A DNA stretch of 21,062 nt from CAYVDH01 sp964450355 (GCA_964450355.1 CAYVDH010000042.1:1-21062), one strand, 5' to 3'; positions 14,283-21,062 are shown, counted from the first letter of the stretch. Notes: generated by a model from the letters alone, not told the origin. A program made the numbers and translations.

Positions 14283-16394
14283 TTATGCGTTTGCTTTTTG
14301 TCCTTTTACTTTTTTAATTACTTCTTCTGCCATTGAGCGAGGAACTTCTTCATAGTGATCAAATTCCATAGTAGAAGATGCTCTTCCTGATGTGATGGTT
14401 CTTAAACTAGTCACATATCCAAACATTTCAGATAGTGGAACTTTAGCTTTGATTACTTGTGAACCAGCTCTTTCATCCACTCCTTCTAACATCCCTCTTC
14501 TTCTGTTTAAGTCACCTTGTACATCTCCCATATAATCAGCAGGTGTTAATACCTCTAATTTCATAATAGGCTCTAACAATATGGCTTGAGCTTTAGGAGC
14601 TGCTTCTCTGAAAGCTGATTTAGCACAAATCTCAAATGACAATGAATCGGAGTCAACTGCGTGGAATGAACCATCGAACAATCTCACTTTCATTTTGTCT
14701 ATAGGATATCCAGCCAATACTCCATTTTTCATAGCTTCAGCAAATCCTTTTTGAACTGAAGGAATGTATTCTTTAGGGATGGATCCACCTACTACTTCGT
14801 TTACAAATTGTAAACCTTCGCCAGTGAATGATTCATCTGCTGGAGACAATTCAAATTGAATATCAGCAAATTTACCTCTACCACCTGTTTGTTTTTTGAA
14901 TGTTTCTCTGTGAGTAATTGAGCCTTTAATAGCCTCTTTATAAGCTACTTGTGGAGCTCCTTGATTAACTTCAACTTTAAATTCTCTTTTTAAACGGTCA
15001 ACAATGATTTCTAAGTGTAACTCACCCATTCCAGAAATGATAGTTTGACCAGTTTCTTCATCAGTTTTAACTCTGAAAGTAGGATCCTCTTCGGCTAATT
15101 TACCTAAGCCTACTCCTAATCTATCAACGTCAGCTTGAGTTTTAGGTTCAATAGCTAAACCAATTACTGGTTCAGGGAACACCATAGATTCTAAAACTAT
15201 TGGATGTTTTTCATCACACAATGTATCACCTGTTTTGATGTCTTTGAAACCAACTGCTGCACCGATATCACCAGCACCTAAAAATTCGATAGGATTTTGT
15301 TTATTCGCATGCATTTGGAAAATACGAGAAATACGTTCTTTGTTTCCGCTTCTTGTATTTAATACATAAGAACCTGCATCTAATTTACCAGAATAAGCTC
15401 TCATAAAAGCTAAACGACCTACGAAAGGATCTGTTGCAATTTTAAAAGCTAAAGCAGTGAAAGGCTCATTGTAATCAGGTTTTCTTCTTACTTCTTCTTC
15501 TGTGTCAGGATTAGTTCCAACAACACTCTCTCTGTCCATTGGACTTGGCATTAATTCCATTACTAAATCTAGCATGGTTTGAACGCCTTTATTTTTGAAA
15601 GATGAACCGCATACCATTGGAACAATTTTCATGTCCAAACAAGCAGCACGCAATGCATCTAAAATTTCTCTTTCAGTGATGGAATTAGGATCTTCAAAGA
15701 ATTTCTCCATCAATTTATCATCATATTCAGAAACTGCTTCAAGCAATTTTTCTCTCCACTCAGTTGCTTCTTCAACCATATCAGCAGGAATATCAATGGT
15801 TTCATAAGTCATTCCTTTATCAGCTTCGTTCCAAATCATTCCACGGAAATTGATTAAATCAACTACTCCTTTGAAATTGTCTTCAGCACCTATTGGTAAT
15901 TGAAGAGGAACAGCATTGCTGCCTAACATGTCTTTTACTTGCTTTACAACATTTAAGAAATCAGCACCTGAACGGTCCATTTTATTAACGAAACCGATAC
16001 GAGCAACGTTGTAATTATTAGCTAAACGCCAGTTAGTTTCTGATTGTGGTTCTACACCGTCAACAGCACTAAATAAAAACACCAAACCGTCCAATACACG
16101 AAGAGAACGATTAACTTCAACTGTAAAGTCAACGTGACCTGGGGTATCAATGATGTTGATGTGGTAATTGTTATTTCTATATTTCCAAAATACTGTTGTA
16201 GCAGCAGAAGTGATGGTAATACCTCTTTCTTGTTCTTGAGCCATCCAGTCCATTGTAGCTGCTCCATCGTGTACTTCACCAATTTTATGATTTACACCAG
16301 CATAGTACAATATACGCTCAGTAGTAGTGGTTTTACCAGCATCGATATGAGCGGCAATACCTATGTTTCTTGTGTATCTTAAATCTCTTGACAT
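14283..16394 (-). CDS. fusA: Translation elongation factor G
   Basis: EF-G is the GTPase that drives translocation and, with RRF, ribosome recycling. The 703-residue product has all G-domain motifs: P-loop AHIDAGKTT (15-23), switch I RGITITSAATT (57-67), DTPGHVD (83-89) and NKMD (137-140). Domain IV contains GGSIPKEYIPSVQKGFAEAM. Its position after rpsL-rpsG marks the canonical EF-G gene, not an EF-G2 paralogue. A Shine-Dalgarno-like AAGGAG precedes the start. Confidence 0.99.
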   Translation of the reverse strand: MSRDLRYTRNIGIAAHIDAGKTTTTERILYYAGVNHKIGEVHDGAATMDWMAQEQERGITITSAATTVFWKYRNNNYHINIIDTPGHVDFTVEVNRSLRVLDGLVFLFSAVDGVEPQSETNWRLANNYNVARIGFVNKMDRSGADFLNVVKQVKDMLGSNAVPLQLPIGAEDNFKGVVDLINFRGMIWNEADKGMTYETIDIPADMVEEATEWREKLLEAVSEYDDKLMEKFFEDPNSITEREILDALRAACLDMKIVPMVCGSSFKNKGVQTMLDLVMELMPSPMDRESVVGTNPDTEEEVRRKPDYNEPFTALAFKIATDPFVGRLAFMRAYSGKLDAGSYVLNTRSGNKERISRIFQMHANKQNPIEFLGAGDIGAAVGFKDIKTGDTLCDEKHPIVLESMVFPEPVIGLAIEPKTQADVDRLGVGLGKLAEEDPTFRVKTDEETGQTIISGMGELHLEIIVDRLKREFKVEVNQGAPQVAYKEAIKGSITHRETFKKQTGGRGKFADIQFELSPADESFTGEGLQFVNEVVGGSIPKEYIPSVQKGFAEAMKNGVLAGYPIDKMKVRLFDGSFHAVDSDSLSFEICAKSAFREAAPKAQAILLEPIMKLEVLTPADYMGDVQGDLNRRRGMLEGVDERAGSQVIKAKVPLSEMFGYVTSLRTITSGRASSTMEFDHYEEVPRSMAEEVIKKVKGQKANA

Positions 16395-16402
16395 TTTAAA
16401 TT

Positions 16403-16408
16403 CTCCTT
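16403..16408 (-). promoter_or_regulatory. Shine-Dalgarno-like site for fusA overlapping the rpsG stop
   Basis: AAGGAG lies 8 bases upstream of the fusA ATG, and its first two bases belong to the TAA stop of rpsG. It is the best ribosome-binding sequence I saw in the run; most other starts follow plain AT-rich spacers. Ribosomes ending rpsG would sit on this site, which suggests translational coupling of EF-G to S7. Confidence 0.6.
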
Positions 16409-16877
16409 AAGCTTTGAAATGAGCAAACGCTTTGTTAGCTTCAGCCATTTTGTGGGTATCATCTTTCTTTTTAACAGTAGCACCTTCACCTTTAGAGGCT
16501 GCGATGATTTCTGCTGCTAATTTTTCTGCCATTGATTTTTCGTTTCTTTTACGGGAGTATGAAATTAACCATTTCATTCCCATAGCGCTTCTTCTGTCAG
16601 GAGCAATTTCAGTTGGAATTTGGAAAGTAGCTCCACCCACTCTGCGGGCTTTTACTTCTACCATAGGCATTACATTGTTTAATGCTTTTTTCCAAGTTTC
16701 AATTCCTAGTTCGTCAGAAACTTTCTTTTCTACTAGTTCAATGGCATCATAGAAGATACCGAAGGCTACACTTTTTTTACCATCCCACATCATGTTGTTT
16801 ACGAAACGGGTTACAATAGTTTCGTTAAACTTTGGGTCAGGCAATAAAATTCTGCGTTTTGCTTTTGCTTTTCTCAT
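16407..16877 (-). CDS. rpsG: 30S ribosomal protein S7
   Basis: S7 starts assembly of the 30S head and lies at the E site; E. coli S7 also represses the str operon. The 156-residue product starts MRKAKAKRRILLPDPKFNET and has VTRFVNNMMWDGKKSVAFGI, then VEVKARRVGGATFQIPTEI and MKWLISYSRKRNEKSMAEKL. Length equals the common bacterial form. It begins 12 bases after the rpsL stop, where TAAGGA gives a weaker version of the stop-overlapping ribosome site seen before fusA. Confidence 0.98.
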   Translation of the reverse strand: MRKAKAKRRILLPDPKFNETIVTRFVNNMMWDGKKSVAFGIFYDAIELVEKKVSDELGIETWKKALNNVMPMVEVKARRVGGATFQIPTEIAPDRRSAMGMKWLISYSRKRNEKSMAEKLAAEIIAASKGEGATVKKKDDTHKMAEANKAFAHFKA

Positions 16878-16889
16878 TGATTCTTATCC

Positions 16890-17300
16890 TTATTTTTTAC
16901 CTTTTGTAGCTGGAGCAGCACCTGCTTTAGCTTTAGGTTTTTTAGTGCCGTATTTACTTCTTCTTTGATTTCTACCTTCAACACCTGCTGTGTCTAAAGC
17001 ACCTCTAACGATGTGATAACGAACTCCCGGTAGGTCTTTCACCCTTCCGCCTCTTACGAGTACGATAGAGTGTTCTTGTAGGTTGTGACCTTCTCCTGGG
17101 ATATAAGCATTCACTTCTTTTTGGTTTGTTAGACGAACACGAGCCACTTTTCTCATGGCTGAATTAGGTTTCTTTGGGGTTGTGGTATACACACGAGTAC
17201 AAACGCCACGTCTTTGAGGACATGAATCAAGAGCTGGAGATTTGCTCTTTTGAGCTAAGGTTTGTCGCCCCTTTCTAACCAATTGTTGTATGGTAGGCAT
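16890..17300 (-). CDS. rpsL: 30S ribosomal protein S12
   Basis: S12 sits at the decoding centre and controls accuracy. The 136-residue product contains RGVCTRVYTTTPKKPNSAMR (31-50), GEGHNLQEHSIVLVRGGRVK (69-88) and DLPGVRYHIVRGALDTAGV. Lys43 and Lys88, the classic streptomycin-resistance positions, are wild type, as is Asp89, the methylthiolation site in E. coli. An Ala/Lys-rich tail (KPKAKAGAAPATKGKK) extends it past E. coli S12 (124). It is the first gene of the run, about 30 bases after the predicted transcript start. Confidence 0.98.
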   Translation of the reverse strand: MPTIQQLVRKGRQTLAQKSKSPALDSCPQRRGVCTRVYTTTPKKPNSAMRKVARVRLTNQKEVNAYIPGEGHNLQEHSIVLVRGGRVKDLPGVRYHIVRGALDTAGVEGRNQRRSKYGTKKPKAKAGAAPATKGKK

Positions 17301-17337
17301 AATTTATTTTTAACTTCTTTTTTTGTAAAAAGGACTG

Positions 17338-17368
17338 CAAAGGTACAACAATATTTAATATTTACAAA
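17338..17368 (-). promoter_or_regulatory. Bacteroidota sigma-A-type promoter of the ribosomal operon
   Basis: On the minus strand TTTG (17365-17368) is followed after exactly 19 bases by TACCTTTG (17338-17345). This matches the Bacteroidota consensus TTTG-N19-TAnnTTTG at every defined position. The predicted start lies near 17332, giving a leader of about 30 AT-rich bases before the rpsL ATG. It is the only strong promoter I found for the 32-gene run. Confidence 0.85.
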
Positions 17369-17685
17369 TAGTTTCTGAAAAAAAATGAATTATTTTCATG
17401 TTTTTTAAAAAAAAGGCGAATAACTTACATTTAATGTACTTAATAACACCTCTAATACTTGTAATTAAACCATTGTTTTAAAATTACTTAATTTACAAAC
17501 TGTATTTCATATTCAATATCAATTATAACAAGCAATTCAAATCGTTATTGATAATTCAAAACATTCATTGTTTTTCCATTTTTATTCATTTACTAAATTT
17601 ATAAATGTAAAAAATTAAAAGCCAATCACATTTTTAATAAATTTTACTCTACATTTGTTCTCAACTACTTAATTATTAATATGAG

Positions 17686-17716
17686 TTCGGGTTACAACTT
17701 ATTAAAGATACTTTTA
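17686..17716 (+). promoter_or_regulatory. Weak candidate promoter for the FHA-ABC cassette
   Basis: TTCG (17686-17689), 19 bases, then TACTTTTA (17709-17716) fits the Bacteroidota spacing with one mismatch in each box. It would give a leader of about 75 bases before the TTG start at 17799. In DNA this AT-rich a match of this quality may be chance. Confidence 0.3.
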
Positions 17717-17798
17717 TCTCGATTTTATAATAATTTTAAGCTGTAAATACAATCAATAAAAAGCGATTAATAATTAACTATAAATAAACATTAAAATA

Positions 17799-19727
17799 TT
17801 GATCAACTTAAGTACATATTTTATTCATAAAAACTGCATTAAAATTGGCAGAACACAAGAACATAACGATGTTGTTTTGGATTCAACTTTAGTTTCTAGG
17901 CAACATTGCTCAATTACAAAAAACAGCGAAAATTCTTATACTTTAATTGAAAATTCTAAAAATGGGACTTATATTAATGGAATTAGAATACAAAACACAT
18001 CTATTGAATTAATTGGTGATGAACAAATAATTATAGGCGTTGATATACTTTATCTTACTAAACCTCCAATTAACAATGAAATAATAAATGTTCATAAAAT
18101 TAAAAAACAATTCAAAGATGGCAAGATTGGATTGCATGAGCAAAGTTTTAAAATAAAAGAAGGTGATTTTTGTTTAATCATGGGACCTTCTGGATGTGGC
18201 AAATCAACATTACTAAAAAGTTTAGCACGAATTCAATCAATAAATAAAGGTACCATAGAGATTTTTGGATTAAACATCTCCAATAGTTTTAGTGTTATAA
18301 AACATTTAATTGGTTATGTTCCGCAAGATGATATCGTTAACAAAGAATTAAGTGTTATTGAATCTTTATGGTTTTCAGCAAAACTTAGAATACCTAATTT
18401 GAATGATTCCAAGTTTGAAAAAATAAAAAATGAAGTTTTAAATGCAGTGAATTTGAATAATGATGAAATTTTAAATACAAAGATTTCAAATTTATCTGGT
18501 GGGCAAAGAAAACGACTTTGTATAGCAACAGAATTGCTTAGTTCTCCAAAAATACTTTTTTTAGATGAGCCAACTTCTCCCCTAGATCCAGAAACTATTG
18601 AAGATTTTCTTCAGTGTTTAAAAAACTTGACATTAAATGGTGTCACTATTTTAATGGTTTCACACAAACCTGAAGATTTGTTATTTGCAGATAAAGTAAT
18701 TTGGATGGCTAAAGGAGGTTATTTGGTTTTTTGTGGAGAAGTTAATGAGTATTTAAATCATTTTTCTGTTAAAAGAACAACAGAACTTTATTCTATATTG
18801 AAAATAGAAGACAATGGTTTTAAATTTAGCAAAATTTATAATGATAATTTTAAAAATTCAATTATAGAAAATGGCAATTTAAAAGATTTTGAAATTGCGA
18901 AACCAAATTACTGGAATCAATACATATTACTTACAAAAAGATACCTAAAAATTAAATGGAATGACAAAAAAAATTTAGCCATTCAAATCATTCAGGCACC
19001 AATTATTGGATTTCTTTTATCGATTATTTTTTATAATGGAATCACAATAGGTTTTTTATTTATGTTGGTGGTTAGTGCCATTTGGTTTGGTATAGCAAAC
19101 TCTTCAAAAGAAATTGTTGATGAAAAATCCGTATTTGCTAGAGAAAGACAATTTAATATTAGAATTGCACCATACATTTTATCTAAATTAACAGTGTTGG
19201 GTCTTATTGGTTTTTTACAGATTTTTGTGTTATTATTAAGTGTAAATAGTGTGTTATATTTTAAAAATTTACTGGGTTTAAATCTTTTAATTTATCCTTT
19301 TTTACTCCTTAATGTTGTTTATTTTGGTTCTACATTGATAGGCTTACTTTTATCGTCAATCGTTAATAATTCTGAAAAAGCTATGTCTATACAGCCATTA
19401 ATGTTAATACCACAAATTGTTCTTGCTGGCATTATTTATCCTTTAAAAGCCGGCAATGGAATTGTTGCTTTTTTAAGTTTATTTACAATTTCAAGATGGG
19501 GTACACAAGGCTTGTCAATTGATCAAAACTCAATAAGCAACAATCAATCTGAAATAAAAGCAATAGATGCACTAAGTTTACCAGATAATTTTAATTTATG
19601 GCAACATTTAGGTCCTATGTTTTCTTATCATCTATCTATATTTATCATCTTCTCTATAGTTAGTATTGCCTTTTTATTTTATGCATTAACATTTTATTTC
19701 ATCCTAAAAAAAGATAAAATAAAATAA
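17799..19727 (+). CDS. FHA domain-ABC ATPase-membrane domain half-transporter
   Basis: A 642-residue ABCG-like half-transporter with a phosphothreonine-reading domain in front. The FHA domain spans about 10-85, with Gly17-Arg18, Ser33-Arg34-x-His36 and Asn60-Gly61 as expected for phosphopeptide binding. The ATPase (about 97-315) has Walker A GPSGCGKST (129-137), signature LSGGQ (232-236), Walker B ILFLDEP (252-258) and switch His289. The D-loop reads SPLD. From about 393 to 635 lie six or so hydrophobic segments of ABC-2 type. The substrate is unknown; two chains should form the pore. The start is a TTG: an in-frame stop lies 18 bases upstream with no ATG between, and the first FHA strand would be lost with later starts. 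Mycobacterial Rv1747, phosphorylated by PknF, is the closest studied architecture I know. Confidence 0.93.
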   Translation: MINLSTYFIHKNCIKIGRTQEHNDVVLDSTLVSRQHCSITKNSENSYTLIENSKNGTYINGIRIQNTSIELIGDEQIIIGVDILYLTKPPINNEIINVHKIKKQFKDGKIGLHEQSFKIKEGDFCLIMGPSGCGKSTLLKSLARIQSINKGTIEIFGLNISNSFSVIKHLIGYVPQDDIVNKELSVIESLWFSAKLRIPNLNDSKFEKIKNEVLNAVNLNNDEILNTKISNLSGGQRKRLCIATELLSSPKILFLDEPTSPLDPETIEDFLQCLKNLTLNGVTILMVSHKPEDLLFADKVIWMAKGGYLVFCGEVNEYLNHFSVKRTTELYSILKIEDNGFKFSKIYNDNFKNSIIENGNLKDFEIAKPNYWNQYILLTKRYLKIKWNDKKNLAIQIIQAPIIGFLLSIIFYNGITIGFLFMLVVSAIWFGIANSSKEIVDEKSVFARERQFNIRIAPYILSKLTVLGLIGFLQIFVLLLSVNSVLYFKNLLGLNLLIYPFLLLNVVYFGSTLIGLLLSSIVNNSEKAMSIQPLMLIPQIVLAGIIYPLKAGNGIVAFLSLFTISRWGTQGLSIDQNSISNNQSEIKAIDALSLPDNFNLWQHLGPMFSYHLSIFIIFSIVSIAFLFYALTFYFILKKDKIK

Positions 19728-19728
19728 T

Positions 19729-19736
19729 TATATTTG
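19729..19736 (+). promoter_or_regulatory. Possible promoter -7 box just before the small ORF
   Basis: TATATTTG fits the Bacteroidota -7 pattern TAnnTTTG fully. It begins 2 bases past the stop of the FHA-ABC gene. No TTTG or TTG is found about 19 bases upstream, so the distal box is missing. If active, the transcript would begin at or next to the TTG start at 19741, making it leaderless. Confidence 0.25.
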
Positions 19737-19740
19737 CATA

Positions 19741-19926
19741 TTGAAAAAAATCAGTATCAATATCTATCAAAAAAACAATGAGCCTTCCGAAAGAAGTTAT
19801 TGGATGGGTGTAACTCCTCAAAAACGAATAGAAGCGCTTGAAGAATTAAGAAAATCTTATTTTGGACTTAATTATGATATTACCTCAAGACTTCAAAGAG
19901 TTTGTAGAATTGTTAAACAAAAATAA
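19741..19926 (+). CDS. Small antitoxin-like partner of the nucleotidyltransferase
   Basis: A 61-residue protein (TTG start) reads SERSYWMGVTPQKRIEALEE, then LRKSYFGLN and a basic end, RLQRVCRIVKQK. From memory, small proteins with the pattern Tyr-Trp, Thr-Pro-x-x-Arg, Leu-x-x-Leu-Arg, Arg-Leu-Gln-Arg-Val commonly precede nucleotidyltransferase genes in many bacteria. The function is not established to my knowledge; an antitoxin or substrate-recruiting role is inference. It starts 13 bases after the transporter gene, and its last 53 bases overlap the next gene in another frame. A later Met start exists at codon 22 but would remove much of the conserved pattern. Confidence 0.75.
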   Translation: MKKISINIYQKNNEPSERSYWMGVTPQKRIEALEELRKSYFGLNYDITSRLQRVCRIVKQK

Positions 19927-20320
19927 GGTGAAATACCTTTTGGTGGGTGGTTATGCTGTAACTTATCATGGCTACCCTCGTTTTACTAAAGATATAGATT
20001 TTTGGGTTTGGGCAGAAGCCAAGAATGCTAAACTTTTACTCAAAACCATTAAAGAATTTATTGGCTCTAGTTTGGGTTATACAGAACAAGATTTTCTGCA
20101 AAAAGATATCATCATACAATTGGGAATGCCTCCTAATCGTATTGATTTAATTACTGATTTAGACGGCATCACATTTGAAGAAGCCTATAAACATAAAATT
20201 GAAGATAATTTTGGCAATTTACCCATATCTATTATAGATTTACACAGTTTAAAAACCAATAAAAAATCAACAGGTAGAACCAAAGACTTGTTAGATTTTG
20301 AAGAATTATCAAAAGAGTAA
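19874..20320 (+). CDS. Nucleotidyltransferase-fold protein, toxin-like
   Basis: A 148-residue minimal nucleotidyltransferase. The fold signature is LLVGGYAVTYHGYPRFTKDI, followed by D: Gly25-Gly26, then Asp40 and Asp42 as metal ligands, with Asp91 (NRIDLIT) as the likely third carboxylate. The C-terminal motif STGRTKDLLDFEEL (132-145) is typical of the family that includes AbiEii-like and DUF6036-type proteins. All catalytic residues are present, so it should transfer a nucleotide to a protein or RNA; the target is unknown. I chose the ATG at 19874, since homologues usually begin close to the sequence LPQDFKEF; a TTG 12 bases earlier is possible. It overlaps its small partner by 53 bases and ends 12 bases before the kinase gene. 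Confidence 0.88.
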   Translation: MILPQDFKEFVELLNKNKVKYLLVGGYAVTYHGYPRFTKDIDFWVWAEAKNAKLLLKTIKEFIGSSLGYTEQDFLQKDIIIQLGMPPNRIDLITDLDGITFEEAYKHKIEDNFGNLPISIIDLHSLKTNKKSTGRTKDLLDFEELSKE

Positions 20321-20332
20321 GCAATAGAGACC

Positions 20333-21062
20333 ATGTTAATCAACAACCGATACGAAATTAACGCTGCTCAAGATTTTATTGATCATGGCGGTTTTGGCAG
20401 AGTTTATAAAGCCATAGACAACAGTACCAATAACACAGTAGCCCTCAAACAATTTAGCTTAAACCATAATACTGATAGACAAACTTTAAAAGCTGAAATA
20501 GAACACGCTCAATCTCTCAGCCACCCCAATATTGTTAAATATTTGGATTATTTTGAAACCCAAAGTTTAGATAGTTTAGGACAAAGCAAAACCGAACAAT
20601 GGGCGGTGATGGAATACATTGCAGGCGGCAATTTGGCAACATTTATTGAACAAAAAGTCCTTAAAGAAAAACAAAATGCAGCCGATGAAATCATCAATGG
20701 TATAATTAATGGTTTAGATTATCTGCACACAAGAAGATGGGACAGCGTAAAAAATGATTGGGTAAAAACCATACACAGAGATTTAAAACCTGCCAATATT
20801 TTGTTGCACATTGAAAACGGGAAGATAATACCTAAAATTTGTGATTTTGGCATGAGTAAAGAAGTGTTAGAAAGGCAAAGCAATAGCCAAGCCACAAGCA
20901 CTGCAGCCAATAGCACGATAGAATATGCAGCACCCGAATTGTTTAATCCGAAACTTAGACAAGATGGTGTTTTGCAAACCAATTATGATTATTGGGCATT
21001 AGGAGTAATTATTTATAAATACTTTACTGATAAATTGCCATTTGGGAGCAGACAAGAAGGCA
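20333..21062 (+). CDS. Hanks-type serine/threonine protein kinase, cut by the window edge
   Basis: The frame is open from the ATG at 20333 to the end of the window (243 codons) and has no stop, so the C-terminus is unknown. The kinase core is complete enough to judge: glycine loop GGFGRVYKA (19-27), Lys39 in VALKQF, the helix C Glu55, HRDLKPAN (148-155), DFG (171-173), APE (200-202 in YAAPELF) and the DYWALGVIIY segment (219-228). The first glycine of the usual GxGxxG is Asp17; all catalytic residues are present, so activity is expected. A 17-residue insert lies before the catalytic loop (about 133-146). It follows the nucleotidyltransferase by 12 bases. A natural substrate is the FHA-ABC transporter or a partner read by its FHA domain. 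Confidence 0.93.
   Translation, partial: MLINNRYEINAAQDFIDHGGFGRVYKAIDNSTNNTVALKQFSLNHNTDRQTLKAEIEHAQSLSHPNIVKYLDYFETQSLDSLGQSKTEQWAVMEYIAGGNLATFIEQKVLKEKQNAADEIINGIINGLDYLHTRRWDSVKNDWVKTIHRDLKPANILLHIENGKIIPKICDFGMSKEVLERQSNSQATSTAANSTIEYAAPELFNPKLRQDGVLQTNYDYWALGVIIYKYFTDKLPFGSRQEG

Larger units (their letters stand above)
17301..17798. other. Divergent AT-rich intergenic region
   Basis: This stretch separates rpsL (leftward) from the FHA-ABC gene (rightward). It contains the rpsL promoter and a weak candidate promoter for the rightward cassette. It also has a 13-base palindrome, TACATT-T-AATGTA, at 17426-17438, about 60 bases upstream of the rpsL promoter. No coding frame of convincing length, tRNA or repeat array was seen. 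Confidence 0.7.

Noticed and set aside
16052..16282. A 76-codon minus-strand frame inside fusA
   Set aside because: It is a shifted frame across the G-domain of EF-G, whose own frame carries all motifs without a break.
17385..17399. Small hairpin ATGAA/TTCAT in the rpsL upstream region
   Set aside because: Five A/T-rich pairs in AT-rich DNA are expected by chance, and no T-run or partner feature goes with it.
17654..17684. TTTG with 19-base spacing to TAATATGA as a promoter for the FHA-ABC gene
   Set aside because: The -7 box misses three of its defined positions, so the candidate at 17686-17716 fits better.
20719..20982. An 87-codon minus-strand frame inside the kinase gene
   Set aside because: It is a shadow of the kinase frame, which holds the HRD, DFG and APE motifs on the plus strand.
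1..21062. CRISPR array, tRNA or rRNA genes, prophage genes
   Set aside because: No regularly spaced direct repeats, cloverleaf-like segments, rRNA signatures or phage structural genes were seen by eye on either strand.

Overview
The window comes from an AT-rich bacterium, almost certainly a member of the Bacteroidota. The evidence is the promoter upstream of rpsL (TTTG, 19 bases, TACCTTTG), start codons that mostly follow AT-rich spacers without Shine-Dalgarno sequences, a cysteine-poor ribosomal protein L36, and long charged tails on S3 and L17. I cannot place it below phylum.

Positions about 390-17300, minus strand, hold one unbroken run of 32 genes. This is the str, S10, spc and alpha ribosomal operons joined end to end: rpsL-rpsG-fusA-rpsJ-rplC-rplD-rplW-rplB-rpsS-rplV-rpsC-rplP-rpmC-rpsQ-rplN-rplX-rplE-rpsN-rpsH-rplF-rplR-rpsE-rpmD-rplO-secY-infA-rpmJ-rpsM-rpsK-rpsD-rpoA-rplQ. 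Gaps are 41 bases or less. There is a strong promoter at the upstream end, a possible weaker one before infA, and a clear intrinsic terminator 25 bases past rplQ. tuf is absent between fusA and rpsJ, and map and adk are absent between secY and infA. Two genes are very short: rpmD (59 codons) and rpmJ (38 codons).

Positions 1-334, beyond the terminator, hold no intact gene. Two short minus-strand reading frames are present. One resembles the beginning of a Bacteroidota two-ORF transposase, so the stretch may be a mobile-element remnant.

Positions 17301-17798 are an AT-rich divergent intergenic region. To its right, on the plus strand, lies an accessory cassette: a 642-residue FHA-ABC ATPase-membrane domain half-transporter; a 61-residue small protein overlapping a 148-residue nucleotidyltransferase (a toxin-antitoxin-like pair); and a Hanks-type Ser/Thr kinase cut by the right window edge. 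Spacing is 13 bases, a 53-base overlap, and 12 bases, so co-transcription is likely. The attractive hypothesis is that the kinase phosphorylates a partner read by the FHA domain of the transporter, as described for mycobacterial PknF and Rv1747, with a nucleotidyltransferase pair lodged between the two signalling partners.
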